From positions 102,055-166,054 of the forward strand of contig NZ_LUVZ01000002.1 in NCBI RefSeq assembly GCF_001593385.1: a stretch of DNA of 64,000 bases, read 5' to 3'. Source of the stretch: Chryseobacterium cucumeris. Lineage in GTDB: Bacteria; Bacteroidota; Bacteroidia; Flavobacteriales; Weeksellaceae. The notes below the pieces were generated by a model. That model did not search any database and was not told where the DNA came from. It saw only the letters and a program-made list of their open reading frames with translations. Positions 1-8,353 of the stretch are shown here, one piece after another. The stretch's first letter is position 1; every line of letters begins with the position of its first letter. A program made the translations under genes and the position numbers.

Positions 1-1
1 T

Positions 2-838
2 ACCTCCAGAATACAGTCCGGAAATGTTTGGAGTGTTTTGATATTTCTGATGAATACCATCATCTTTATCCTGATTGGTCTGGAACTTCCGATTGTAGTG
101 GAAGGAATGAAAGAATATACCATTTCAGAAGGTATTTTCTACAGTGTAGTGATTGGCGGAGCGATTATCGGAACAAGAATTTTGTATAGTTACGCATTAA
201 TGTATTTCCCAAGAGTCTGCTCTAAAGAATTAAGATTAAAAGTTCCCAAACCGGATTGGAGAGAGCCGTTTATCATCAGTTTTGCAGCAATGAGAGGAGT
301 GGTTTCACTGGCTGCAGCCTTGTCAATTCCTGCTTTTTTACCAAACGGAGAAGCGTTTCCGCACAGGAATATTATTTTATTTGTCACTTTTGTGATCATA
401 TTGATTACCTTGGTAGGGCAAGGTTTATTGTTGGCTCCCATCTTGAAATTATTAAATATTCAGGATGCAGGAAGTGAATTACCGGAAGAAAAACAGGAAG
501 TAATCCTTATGCGCAAACTGAAGGAAACAGCTTTGCACAAACTTGATAATGACTTTTCTGAACTAGCCGTAACCAACAGTCTGGTTCGTCATCAAAAGCA
601 CAAGTTGGAAAATGAAATGATGCTGATGGCTGATAAAGCACAGTGTATGGCTTCCACAGGAGATTATGTAACTGCTATCAATGAAAATAAAGATGTCCTC
701 CGACAGATCATTCAGGCGCAGAGGAATGAATTGCACAGAATGAAAAGAGAAAAGATATTTGATGATCACGTGATGAGAACCATTGAAATGCAGTTGGATT
801 TTGACGAAGCCAAGATCACAGGTTTTTCACATGGATAA
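2..838 (+). CDS. Na+/H+ antiporter, CPA1 family (3' part)
   Basis: The reading frame is open from the left edge, so the 5' part of the gene is outside the window. What remains is the last membrane helices (ILIGLELPIVVEG, and the conserved FAAMRGVVSLAAALSIP segment typical of CPA1/NhaP antiporters) followed by a charged cytoplasmic tail of about 110 residues that looks helical and possibly coiled. The family exchanges Na+ (or K+) for protons across the inner membrane and takes part in pH and salt homeostasis. The TTG at 38 is only an internal codon. The family call is firm; ion specificity cannot be read from sequence. Confidence 0.85.
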   Translation, partial: TSRIQSGNVWSVLIFLMNTIIFILIGLELPIVVEGMKEYTISEGIFYSVVIGGAIIGTRILYSYALMYFPRVCSKELRLKVPKPDWREPFIISFAAMRGVVSLAAALSIPAFLPNGEAFPHRNIILFVTFVIILITLVGQGLLLAPILKLLNIQDAGSELPEEKQEVILMRKLKETALHKLDNDFSELAVTNSLVRHQKHKLENEMMLMADKAQCMASTGDYVTAINENKDVLRQIIQAQRNELHRMKREKIFDDHVMRTIEMQLDFDEAKITGFSHG

Positions 839-1057
839 TTACAAAATAAGCCACAAAAGTCACAAAAGGATAAAAGTTAAAATGAACTTGCAGCAATAAA
901 AAGTTCACAAAAGGAAAATTCTGAAATTTTGAAGGCTTACGTGTACTTCTCATGAGTAGAAATTTAAACTTAATAATTTACTAGATAAAACTTTGTGACT
1001 TTTGTGGTTAAAGATTATAGGTAAAATGTGTACATTTAAACATATTAAACCTATAAT

Positions 1058-1483
1058 ATGAGTACACCCATCACTGTTCAGTACACCATAAATGCTCCGG
1101 CTGAAAAAGTCTGGAAAGCATTAACCGATAAAAATGAAATGAAATCCTGGTATTTTGATATCCAGGATTTTGTTTTGGAAACAGGTAAGGAATTCAACTT
1201 CTATGAACCGGGAGGTGAGAATAAATACCATCACCACGCACAGATTTTAGAAGTAATACCCAATGAAAAATTAAAGCACACATGGTCCTATCCTGATTTT
1301 TCAGCCCTGAAGACCATCGTAACCTGGGAATTGTTGCCTGAGGGCGGACAAACTGTGGTAAAGCTAACCCATGAAGATATTGAAAACTTTAAAGAGTTAG
1401 GGGAAGGCTTTTCAAGAGGAAACTTTACAGAAGGCTGAAACACGATTTTGGGACAGAGTTTAAAAGAATATTTAGAAAAATAA
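1058..1483 (+). pseudogene. SRPBCC/AHSA1-like protein, interrupted by in-frame TGA
   Basis: The N-terminal 126 residues match the START-like Activator-of-Hsp90-ATPase family (ITVQYTINAPAEKVWKALTD, then a KLKHTWSYPD strand and WELLPEGGQTVVKLTHE). The frame stops at TGA 1436-1438, just before the C-terminal helix. Reading through gives E-G-(stop)-N-T-I-L-G-Q-S-L-K-E-Y-L-E-K and then TAA at 1481-1483. Relatives usually have a Trp at this point (GW...ILGxSLKxFL), so a TGG-to-TGA change is the simplest explanation. The next gene starts 3 bases after the downstream TAA, which supports the longer original gene. The product is either truncated by about 15 residues or the gene is decaying; a sequencing error is possible. 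Confidence 0.7.
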
Positions 1484-1486
1484 ATT

Positions 1487-1993
1487 ATGATCACATTACA
1501 CCTTTTTACGATAGAAGATGCTCCACAACTGATTTCAAAGATAAAAGACGAAAGGATGCTTCTTCAGTTTGCCGGGCCCGTATACCGTTTCCCTCTCACA
1601 GAAGAGCAGCTGGAAAAGGACTTATCTGATGAAAACAGAACTCTTTTTAAAATTACAGATCAGACCGGAAATACAATCGGGCATGCCCAGATATTTCTAA
1701 AAGAGAAGACATTCCTGCTGGGAAGAATTCTGATCTGGGATGAAAATAACAGAGGAAAAGGCTATGGAAAGAAGGTTATGCAAGAGCTTTTGAAATATGG
1801 GTTTAATCACTTTGATAAAGAAACAGCAGAGCTGAACGTGTACGACTGGAATACCGGAGCTATAGAATGTTACAAAAAAGTAGGTTTTGCTTTTGATCCA
1901 TATGTTAAAAGCGAAGCCAGGATTGATCAGGAAACATGGGTTTCTCTGAATATGAAAATCCATAAAAATACCTTTAAATTGCAGGAATCATGA
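1487..1993 (+). CDS. GNAT family N-acetyltransferase
   Basis: A 168-residue protein with the GNAT fold. The acetyl-CoA binding motif A is visible as RGKGYGKKVMQELLKYGF, near residues 86-103, followed by a motif-B-like region AELNVYDWNTGAIECYKKVGF. Such enzymes transfer acetyl groups from acetyl-CoA to small amines or protein N-termini; the substrate is not predictable here. It begins 3 bases after the end of the original AHSA1-like gene and overlaps the next ORF by 4 bases (ATGA), so the three are probably one transcript. Confidence 0.85.
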   Translation: MITLHLFTIEDAPQLISKIKDERMLLQFAGPVYRFPLTEEQLEKDLSDENRTLFKITDQTGNTIGHAQIFLKEKTFLLGRILIWDENNRGKGYGKKVMQELLKYGFNHFDKETAELNVYDWNTGAIECYKKVGFAFDPYVKSEARIDQETWVSLNMKIHKNTFKLQES

Positions 1994-2373
1994 CACAGTT
2001 TACCGCACTTCGCCCTGTTTTCTGGACAGAAAATCTGGATGAAACAATTACATTTTATATGAATGTTCTCGGATTTACCCTGATGGGTAGAAATGACGAC
2101 TGGCAATGGGCTTCTCTTCGAAAAAATGATATATACATTATGCTCTCCCAGCCTAATGAACATGAAAACAATCTTTCCATCGGGTTTTCAGGATCATTTT
2201 ATTTCAATGTAAATCAGGTAGATGATCTTTGGGAAGACCTTAAAACAAAAGCCAAAGTCTGCTATGAAATCGAAACTTTTGAGTGGGGAATGAGAGAGTT
2301 TGCAATATATGACAACAATGGATACATATTACAATTTGGTGAACCCGCAGATAATATTGGCAATACGGAATAA
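1990..2373 (+). CDS. VOC family protein (glyoxalase/bleomycin-resistance-like)
   Basis: A 127-residue protein of the vicinal oxygen chelate superfamily: FTALRPVFWTENLDETITFYMNVLGF at the N-terminus is the usual beta-alpha-beta start, and FAIYDNNGYILQFGE at the C-terminus is the usual last strand, with a Glu where a metal ligand often sits. The family includes glyoxalases, dioxygenases and antibiotic-binding proteins. Nothing decides between enzyme and binding protein. The start overlaps the stop of the GNAT gene by 4 bases, indicating translational coupling. Confidence 0.85.
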   Translation: MTQFTALRPVFWTENLDETITFYMNVLGFTLMGRNDDWQWASLRKNDIYIMLSQPNEHENNLSIGFSGSFYFNVNQVDDLWEDLKTKAKVCYEIETFEWGMREFAIYDNNGYILQFGEPADNIGNTE

Positions 2374-2388
2374 AATTTGCTATTTTTG
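2357..2388 (+). promoter_or_regulatory. Bacteroidota-type promoter for the first cyclotransferase
   Basis: TTG at 2357-2359 is followed after 21 bases by TATTTTTG (2381-2388), which matches the TTG-N17-23-TAnnTTTG consensus described for Flavobacteria. The gene starts 20 bases further on at 2409. Confidence 0.6.
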
Positions 2389-2408
2389 GAGAAATATTTA
2401 GAAATTCA

Positions 2409-3431
2409 ATGAAAAAAAGTATAATAGCGGGTTTCGCAGCGATTTTATTATTGGCGTCTTGTAATAAGGATAAAGAAATTCTTAATACATTAAACACTTA
2501 TAATACTTCAATGGAGGCGAAGGGATACCATTTCGGAGATAAGCTTGAGCTTCCGAAAGAGGTAACGGAAAATGCAGAAAGCGTAACAATCAGCTTTGGA
2601 GATAAAGAAACAGCAGATTTAACAATTGATCCTAAATTTTTCACATTAGGAGACAATGCTGTTACATTCAATATTAAAACAAAAGGAGGTGAAGTGCTAA
2701 ATCAGGATGCAACCATAAATGTATTTGCAAAAAATCCTGAAAAAAATATTCCTTATCAGATTGTAGCGGAATATCCTCACGATCCTAAAAACTTTGTACA
2801 GGGTTTCCAGATTGAAGGAAATACCATTTATGAAAGTGACGGGCAGAACGGATCTTCACAGATTTTAAAATATACGCTGGGAACAACAACTCCGCTGGCT
2901 TCTACAAAACAGGCTCAGGAAGACTTTTCTGAAGGAAGCACCATCGTGGGTGATAAAGTTTATCAGTTAACGTGGCAGAGCAAAAAAGGATATGTTTATG
3001 ATAAAAGTTCTTTAAAGCTGCTTTCAGAATTTGCTTATCCTAATGTATTGGGTGAAGGTTGGGGATTAACGTATGACGGGAAAAGCCTGATTGCTTCTGA
3101 TGGAAGTAAACTTTTATATTTCCTTGATGTAAATGATCCTTCAAAACTGATCAAATATATTGCTGTTGCAGGAAGTTCTCAGGCATATGATCAGTTGAAC
3201 GAGCTGGAATACCACAATGGATTTATCTATGCCAACGTATGGCAGAAGCCGGTTATTTTAAAGATCAATCCTGCCAATGGAGAAGTAGTGGGAACTTTTG
3301 ATTTTACAGAAATTGCAAAACAGAATACCAAAGGAAGTGATGATGTACTGAACGGAATTGCCTTCAAAGGAGATAATATGCTGGTAACAGGAAAGAACTG
3401 GCCAAAGATTTACGAAGTTCAGATCAAATAA
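2409..3431 (+). CDS. Glutaminyl-peptide cyclotransferase-like lipoprotein (first of a tandem pair)
   Basis: A 340-residue lipoprotein: MKKSIIAGFAAILLLASC has a clear lipobox (LASC) for signal peptidase II. Residues about 35-110 form an Ig-like beta domain of unknown role. From about residue 115 there is a beta-propeller of the plant/bacterial-type glutaminyl cyclase family (PF05096), with YPHDPKNFVQGF, YESDGQNGSSQ and the ELEYHNGFIYANVW / GIAFKGDNMLVTGKNWPKIYE end. Family members convert N-terminal Gln to pyroglutamate, which matters in Bacteroidota because many exported proteins are processed to an N-terminal Gln. The catalytic assignment rests on family membership. A near-duplicate follows at 3534. 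Confidence 0.85.
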   Translation: MKKSIIAGFAAILLLASCNKDKEILNTLNTYNTSMEAKGYHFGDKLELPKEVTENAESVTISFGDKETADLTIDPKFFTLGDNAVTFNIKTKGGEVLNQDATINVFAKNPEKNIPYQIVAEYPHDPKNFVQGFQIEGNTIYESDGQNGSSQILKYTLGTTTPLASTKQAQEDFSEGSTIVGDKVYQLTWQSKKGYVYDKSSLKLLSEFAYPNVLGEGWGLTYDGKSLIASDGSKLLYFLDVNDPSKLIKYIAVAGSSQAYDQLNELEYHNGFIYANVWQKPVILKINPANGEVVGTFDFTEIAKQNTKGSDDVLNGIAFKGDNMLVTGKNWPKIYEVQIK

Positions 3432-3458
3432 TCTGATTCTATTGATAAAAAATAAAAA

Positions 3459-3485
3459 TAGCGTTCCCTTGGGAGCGTTATTTTC
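3459..3485 (+). terminator. Intrinsic terminator
   Basis: AGCGTTCCC and GGGAGCGTT arms with a very short loop, followed by a T-rich run, 28 bases after the first cyclotransferase gene. Confidence 0.65.
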
Positions 3486-3506
3486 GTTTTGAGGATTAAA
3501 TTTTAG

Positions 3507-3514
3507 TACTTTTG
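3507..3514 (+). promoter_or_regulatory. Promoter -7 box TACTTTTG
   Basis: TACTTTTG is an exact TAnnTTTG match 19 bases before the ATG at 3534. An upstream ATG at 3519 would be almost leaderless, which favours 3534 as the real start of the second cyclotransferase. No convincing -33 element. Confidence 0.5.
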
Positions 3515-3533
3515 GAAAATGATTAATACCTTC

Positions 3534-4559
3534 ATGAAGCGAAATATCCATATTGCTTTGGCAGCCGCTTTATTCCTTGCCTCTTGCAGCAACAAGGAAA
3601 AAATGCTGGATTCTCTGGCGGATTACAATAACTCAAAAGAAGAAAAAGGCTATCATTTCGGTGATAAACTTGATCTTCCCAAAGAAGTGACTGAAAATAC
3701 GGAAAGTATAACCATCAGCTTTGGGGATAAAGAAACAAAAGACTTAAGAATTAATCCTCAATTTTTCACATTGGGTGATAATAAAGTAGTCTTTGTGATT
3801 AAAACTAATCGCGGTGAAACTTTAAACCAGGATGCTACGATTAATGTATTTACTAAAACTCCTGAGCATAATATTCCCTATAAAATAGTTGCCGATTACC
3901 CTCATGATCCCAAAAACTTTATTGAAGGTTTTGTGGTAGAAGGAAATACAGTGTATGAAAGTGATGGAATGAAGGGATCTTCTCAGCTTATAAAATATAC
4001 TCTAGGATCTTCAGTTCCCAAAATTATGGCTAAGCAGCCCGCTGATATTTTCTCTGAAGGGTGTACGATTGTAGAAGATAAGGTGTATCAACTGACCTAT
4101 CAGAATAAAATCGGTTTTATTTATGATAAAAATACTTTGAAAAAATTATCCGAATTTCCATTGCCCGGTGTAATTGGAGAAGGTTGGGGACTGACCTATG
4201 ATGGGAAAAACCTGATCGCTACGGATGGTTCAAAGAATCTTTATTTTCTGGATGTTAATAATCCTTCAAAAGTAGTGAAAACGATTGCAGTTGGCGGTTA
4301 TTCTACCGTTTATAATCAGCTCAACGAGCTTGAATATCACAAGGGATTTATCTATGCTAATGTTTGGCATCAACCTGTCATTCTAAAAATTAATCCTGCA
4401 AACGGAGAAGTCATAGGTAAACTTGATTTTACACAATTGACAAAGGAAAATGATAAGGGAGACAGCGAGCATGTCTTAAACGGAATAGCTTTTAAAGGGG
4501 ATAATATGCTCGTGACAGGTAAAAACTGGGAGAAAATTTATGAAGCCGCTTTTCAATAA
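3534..4559 (+). CDS. Glutaminyl-peptide cyclotransferase-like lipoprotein (second of a tandem pair)
   Basis: A paralog of the preceding gene, very similar by eye along the whole length (shared KGYHFGDKL, PKEVTEN, SITISFGDKET, YPHDPKNF and KGDNMLVTGKNW segments). The start at 3534 gives a clean lipoprotein signal, MKRNIHIALAAALFLASC; the ATG 15 bases upstream adds MINTF, which fits a signal peptide poorly. Same Ig-like domain plus PF05096 propeller. Differences cluster on loops, for example SRQ-type segments around the middle blades, so substrate preference may differ. It has its own -7 box and a terminator separates the two genes, so they are probably transcribed independently. Confidence 0.83.
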   Translation: MKRNIHIALAAALFLASCSNKEKMLDSLADYNNSKEEKGYHFGDKLDLPKEVTENTESITISFGDKETKDLRINPQFFTLGDNKVVFVIKTNRGETLNQDATINVFTKTPEHNIPYKIVADYPHDPKNFIEGFVVEGNTVYESDGMKGSSQLIKYTLGSSVPKIMAKQPADIFSEGCTIVEDKVYQLTYQNKIGFIYDKNTLKKLSEFPLPGVIGEGWGLTYDGKNLIATDGSKNLYFLDVNNPSKVVKTIAVGGYSTVYNQLNELEYHKGFIYANVWHQPVILKINPANGEVIGKLDFTQLTKENDKGDSEHVLNGIAFKGDNMLVTGKNWEKIYEAAFQ

Positions 4560-4702
4560 ACTCATTATATCTATTGTAGAGCAGTTTTTTCATCAAGAAG
4601 ATGGTCTCAATTTTGATTCACCTCAATGAAGATTCTATTGAAATAAAACCATCTTTTGAGTGAAGTTATTTTTCAGTAAATTGACCCCATTAAAAAAACA
4701 GA

Positions 4703-5665
4703 GTGAAGTTTTTAAACATACTATTTTTTTTTCTTTTCTGTATAGCTTCAGCGCAGAATATTCTTCCTTTGGATACATTGAAACTAAAGGAAGCTAAAGA
4801 TATGCTTGCCGATGACTACGGAAATCTCTATATCTATAAAAACAAAGATTTCAGTTTTACCAAATATGATTCTTTAGGAAAACAGATCGGAAAAATGATG
4901 CTTACTGTACCCTATAAAGTTCAGAACGTTCAAAATCCTCTGAATGTACCTTTGTTTTCTGAAAATGCCCAGGAAATGAAATTTGTAGACCAGAATATGA
5001 ATGAGATTCAAAGATTGGATTTTAAACAGAAATTTGGTTTTATCAGAATGGCTTATGCCGAAGATCTGCAGCAGCTGTGGCTTTTGGACGACAGTACAAA
5101 ACGTCTGATACAATATAATTTCAGAAATGATACCACCATCAACTCATATCCTTTTGATATCAGTTTTGAAGATTTAATGGATATGCTGGTCTATGAAAAT
5201 AAGGTCTATATCTTAACAAGAAAACATATCAGGATTTACAGCCTGAAATTTGAAAAACTTTTCGAAGCCCCTTTGGAAAACGGAAAACGTTTTCGAAGAG
5301 AAAATGATGTGATCATGGTTGTCGCTGGTAATTCCATTTCACAATACATCCCTGAAAAAGGGATGACATCCATTTTTGAAGATCAGGAAGCGCAAATTGT
5401 GGATAAAAACATCCTCTCTTATTTTGCAATCAAAGGGAACAAACTCTATCTTTACAGCCTTGAAAAAGTAAAGAAAGCCCAACAGCAAAAACAGCTCGAA
5501 GCTCAGCCGGAATCTCTGCAGCCATCTACAGAAAAACCAGTAGAAAAGATGGAAGAAAAACCAGTTGAGAATACAGCAGAGAAACCTTCAGACAATACTT
5601 TACAGAAATTGATTGAAGATATTTCCCAGGTTCAGACTGAGGCTGTCGAAAAACTTATCAACTAA
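4703..5665 (+). CDS. Secreted protein of unknown function with propeller-like repeats
   Basis: A 320-residue product starting at GTG with a signal peptide (MKFLNILFFFLFCIASAQ). Alternating strands such as DDYGNLYIYKNKDFSFTKYD and GFIRMAYAEDLQQLWLLDD suggest a small beta-propeller reading like a WD/NHL-type fold. The last 70 residues are low-complexity and acidic/Pro-rich, with repeated EKPVE units, possibly a flexible linker. I do not recognise a family. The gene ends 28 bases before the deoxynucleoside kinase and the two are probably cotranscribed, but no functional link is evident. Confidence 0.75.
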   Translation: MKFLNILFFFLFCIASAQNILPLDTLKLKEAKDMLADDYGNLYIYKNKDFSFTKYDSLGKQIGKMMLTVPYKVQNVQNPLNVPLFSENAQEMKFVDQNMNEIQRLDFKQKFGFIRMAYAEDLQQLWLLDDSTKRLIQYNFRNDTTINSYPFDISFEDLMDMLVYENKVYILTRKHIRIYSLKFEKLFEAPLENGKRFRRENDVIMVVAGNSISQYIPEKGMTSIFEDQEAQIVDKNILSYFAIKGNKLYLYSLEKVKKAQQQKQLEAQPESLQPSTEKPVEKMEEKPVENTAEKPSDNTLQKLIEDISQVQTEAVEKLIN

Positions 5666-5692
5666 TCGGTAAATACAAGGAAAAAGAATATT

Positions 5693-6307
5693 ATGCATAT
5701 TGCAGTTACAGGAAACATCGGAGCCGGAAAAACAACTTTGACAACGATGCTTTCCAAGCATTACGGATGGGATGCACAATTTGAAGATGTAGATCATAAT
5801 CCTTATCTGGAAGATTTTTATTCAGACATGAGCAAGTGGAGTTTCGCACTGCAGGTATATTTCCTGGGGAGCAGATTCCGTCAGGTAAAAGAGATCAGAG
5901 AAAGCGGGAAAAATATTATTCAGGATCGCACCATCTATGAAGATGCCCATATTTTTGCGGAAAACCTGAATGATATGAATCTTCTTTCAGACAGGGACTT
6001 CAATAATTATTCATCAGTATTTGATCTGATGAAGTCTTTCGTATCTGCTCCAGATCTTTTAATCTATCTGAAATCTGATGTTCCTAACCTGGTTAAAAAA
6101 ATCTACAAAAGAGGTCGTGAATATGAAGCATCCATCAGTATTGAATATCTTTCAAAACTGAACCAGAAATATGAAAAATGGATCTCCAACTATACAGAAG
6201 GAAAATTGCTGATTGTAGAAGTGGATGATCTTGATTTCGTTGAAAAACCTGAAGATTTCGGGTTTATTCTGGAGAAGATTGAAGCAGAACTGCACGGATT
6301 GTTTTAA
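5693..6307 (+). CDS. Deoxynucleoside kinase
   Basis: A 204-residue kinase of the dNK/dGK/dAK family, which phosphorylates deoxynucleosides for nucleotide salvage in the cytoplasm. The Walker A loop GNIGAGKTT lies at residues 7-15; the catalytic/substrate motif DRTIYEDAHIF follows near residue 80; the lid region KRGREYE is near residue 140. Length is typical for the bacterial family. Base preference (dA, dG or dC) is not readable from motifs alone. Confidence 0.9.
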   Translation: MHIAVTGNIGAGKTTLTTMLSKHYGWDAQFEDVDHNPYLEDFYSDMSKWSFALQVYFLGSRFRQVKEIRESGKNIIQDRTIYEDAHIFAENLNDMNLLSDRDFNNYSSVFDLMKSFVSAPDLLIYLKSDVPNLVKKIYKRGREYEASISIEYLSKLNQKYEKWISNYTEGKLLIVEVDDLDFVEKPEDFGFILEKIEAELHGLF

Positions 6308-6352
6308 CATATTTTTATCAGAACATTAAGACAAACTCAGGGTAAATCTTTT

Positions 6353-6360
6353 TAAATTTG
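6353..6360 (+). promoter_or_regulatory. Promoter -7 box TAAATTTG
   Basis: Exact TAnnTTTG match 33 bases before the ATG of the ArsC-like gene; no clear -33 element. Confidence 0.45.
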
Positions 6361-6393
6361 TTAAGACCAAGTTTAATTTTTGAATAATGTATC

Positions 6394-6744
6394 ATGGTAG
6401 TTAAAGTTTTACATAACGTAAACTGTTCAAAGTCCAATGCTGTACTGGAGTATCTTGACGAAAACGGAGTACCTTTTGAGATCATTGATATTGTTGATGA
6501 TCCTTTAAGTCCTCTTGAAATAAGAACGGTGCTGAAGAAACTGAATCAGAGTGTTTTTCATATTATCCGTAAAACCGATAAGCTTTACGTTGAGAACTAT
6601 GCAGATAAAAACTATTCAGAAGAGGAATGGATAAAGATTCTTTCCGAAAACCCATCTTTAATACAAAGACCCATTCTGGTAAAAGGTTCAGTGGCAATGC
6701 TGGGAAGACCCATTGAAAATGTAAAGTTCTTTATTGAAAAATAG
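6394..6744 (+). CDS. ArsC/Spx-family thioredoxin-fold protein
   Basis: A 116-residue protein with the ArsC fold: LHNVNCSKSNAVLEYLDENG at the N-terminus places one Cys where the arsenate reductase catalytic Cys sits, and LIQRPILVKGSVAMLGRP near residue 90 has the conserved RP(I/L)xxxG...LGRP end. The motif is CSKS, not CxxC, so it is not a classic thiol-disulfide pair. In this family the role may be arsenate reduction or an Spx-like regulatory one; no ars operon partners are nearby, so arsenic resistance is not supported by context. Confidence 0.8.
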   Translation: MVVKVLHNVNCSKSNAVLEYLDENGVPFEIIDIVDDPLSPLEIRTVLKKLNQSVFHIIRKTDKLYVENYADKNYSEEEWIKILSENPSLIQRPILVKGSVAMLGRPIENVKFFIEK

Positions 6745-6760
6745 ATGAAACTTAATAAAT

Positions 6761-6795
6761 AAAAAAGATCCGTTCTGTTAAAGAGCGGATCTTTT
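6761..6795. terminator. Bidirectional terminator between convergent genes
   Basis: AGATCCGTTCT and AGAGCGGATCT arms separated by 5 bases, with A-run before and T-run after, between convergent genes ending at 6744 and 6800. Confidence 0.8.
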
Positions 6796-6799
6796 TATG

Positions 6800-7273
6800 T
6801 TATGGGATTTTTGTAGTAACCGGGCCGTTTATCGCCTTATATAAAGCTTCCAGTTCTTTTGGAGGACGTCCGGAATCAAATTCTGAGGAAGTATACTCTT
6901 TTCCGCCAGCGGTAATGATAATGGATGCTATCATTGCCCTGTCAGAATGCCTGCCCTCTGTAGGAGCTTTAAGATCTGATATCTTCGATAAATCAATAGT
7001 TTGAGCTAATCTGGAAACCATCTGCCATTCTGCGGGAGATATTTTAGTAGTAGTGATTTCTTCGTTAATATTGGATTCTTTTGAGGAAGGAGTGAAAACA
7101 ATATCTCTGCTGAATCCTCTTGTCCTTTCTGTTAAGCGGATCTGTTCAATCTTTTGTTGCTGAACTGCAGAAGAGATATTTTGGGTATTATTTTCGCTGT
7201 TATTTTTGTGCATACAGTTTGTAGCGGAGGTTGCTAAAATGATATTAAACAGGATCAGTTGGATATTCATCAT
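6800..7273 (-). CDS. Small exported protein of unknown function
   Basis: A 157-residue product with a hydrophobic N-terminus (MNIQLILFNIILATSATNC) that could be a signal peptide; the Cys at its end is preceded by Asn, which is poor for a lipobox, so lipidation is doubtful. The rest is hydrophilic: a Asn/Gln-rich linker and then a region with RGFSRDIVFTPSSKE and ITAGGKEYTSSEFDSGRPPKEL. I recognise no domain. It lies downstream of the DUF493 gene, which has its own terminator, and is probably a single transcript. Confidence 0.65.
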   Translation of the reverse strand: MMNIQLILFNIILATSATNCMHKNNSENNTQNISSAVQQQKIEQIRLTERTRGFSRDIVFTPSSKESNINEEITTTKISPAEWQMVSRLAQTIDLSKISDLKAPTEGRHSDRAMIASIIITAGGKEYTSSEFDSGRPPKELEALYKAINGPVTTKIP

Positions 7274-7296
7274 ATTCTGTTTTTATGTATTAATAA

Positions 7297-7330
7297 TAAA
7301 AAAACCGCTTCAACATGATGAAACGGCCTT
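7297..7330 (-). terminator. Intrinsic terminator of the DUF493 gene
   Basis: On the minus strand, CCGTTTCA / TGAAGCGG arms with a 6-base loop are followed by a T-run, directly after the stop at 7336. Confidence 0.75.
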
Positions 7331-7335
7331 TGTTT

Positions 7336-7647
7336 TTATAATAGAATAACGCCTTCTATTTTTGCTACTTCTTTATAAATATTCACTACCTGATTGGCAT
7401 CCAGAACAAATGCATTGATATTGCAGGCTGTGTATTTTCCATTTTTGCTTTCGCGGTTTCCCAGTGTAAATTTAATACCATCAAAAACTCTGTAAATTTC
7501 AGTAAGTTTTGCCTGATCTGTAGGAATAATAAATTTAAATAAATAGTCCTCCGGAAAATCATGATGATCCTCCAGTTTCTCCCTCAAAGACTGATAAAAG
7601 TCTTCAGGGCTTGCGTGTTGATTTCCTTGTAATATATCCATCTGCAA
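7336..7647 (-). CDS. DUF493 (YbeD-like) family protein
   Basis: A 103-residue protein with the ferredoxin-like DUF493 pattern: a short N-terminal helix with FYQSLREKLEDHHDFPEDYLFKFIIP, then KYTACNINAFVLDANQVVNIYKEVAKIEGVILL. YbeD relatives are small cytosolic proteins of uncertain regulatory role; E. coli YbeD sits near lipoate genes, but no lipoate genes are here. Two Met codons are possible (MQMD); the choice changes only two residues. Confidence 0.8.
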   Translation of the reverse strand: MQMDILQGNQHASPEDFYQSLREKLEDHHDFPEDYLFKFIIPTDQAKLTEIYRVFDGIKFTLGNRESKNGKYTACNINAFVLDANQVVNIYKEVAKIEGVILL

Positions 7648-7681
7648 TTGTTAATATAATATAAATATAACGAAAAATTTC

Positions 7682-8353
7682 CTATTTTCCAAATGGTCCC
7701 AGCAGAGACTTGGAGTTCTGGTGTTCATAATCTTCGATGATGTTGAATAATCCATTTACAAGCTGTTCAGAAGCAAGTTTACTCAGTCCTCCTGAATTGA
7801 CAGTGTTGTTATTTCTCCCTAAAAGGCTGCCCAGAAAATTGCTGCCTGATAACGCTGTATTGATAGTTTTTACTATGCCATATTCGTTCAGTTTTTCATC
7901 TACTTTAGGAGCAATGGCAGCAATAAGCTGTTGGGATGTTTTTTCCTTCAGAATCTGTGTAGCGGTTGTTCCCTGCATAATTCGCGTTACATCCTGAGCA
8001 TTAAGACTGTTGACTGCATCCTGCAAAATGGGTTTCGAGGTGTTCACGGTATAAGCTGCAGCCTGTGCTATATAATCTCTTTCTTTGGCGACCAGTGAGG
8101 GTGCAATTTTCTCCAGCGTAGAATTGATATCTCTCAATTCTTTGGGAAGAGCTTTATCAACCATATTATTCTGCAGGAACGCTTCTTTATTCCCGTAGAT
8201 ACCCATTCCTTTATCAATACCATTGAGCAGAATTCTTTTGATAATAGAAAGCCCCATGTCTGATGTGGCCAGTGAAGTGCAGGATTGTACACTGGTGGTA
8301 ATAACAGCACCGGTCCCGATCAGAAGAGCGGCTGCAATGATATATTTTTTCAT
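7682..8353 (-). CDS. DUF4197-like exported protein
   Basis: I chose the ATG at 8353 because it gives a proper export signal (MKKYIIAAALLIGTGAVITT... with VQSC as a likely lipobox); the longer frame only adds MLEIHNKRS. The body is helical: ILLNGIDKGMGIYG, then pairs of helices with DAVNSLNAQDVTRIMQGTTATQ, and the ending LASEQLVNGLFNIIEDYE...LLGPFGK, which resembles DUF4197. That family is periplasmic or lipid-anchored and of unknown function. The family call is moderate. Confidence 0.6.
   Translation of the reverse strand: MKKYIIAAALLIGTGAVITTSVQSCTSLATSDMGLSIIKRILLNGIDKGMGIYGNKEAFLQNNMVDKALPKELRDINSTLEKIAPSLVAKERDYIAQAAAYTVNTSKPILQDAVNSLNAQDVTRIMQGTTATQILKEKTSQQLIAAIAPKVDEKLNEYGIVKTINTALSGSNFLGSLLGRNNNTVNSGGLSKLASEQLVNGLFNIIEDYEHQNSKSLLGPFGK

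Noticed and set aside
6394..6744. Arsenic resistance locus
   Set aside because: Only the ArsC-like fold is present, with a CSKS motif and no arsR, arsB or acr3 neighbour.
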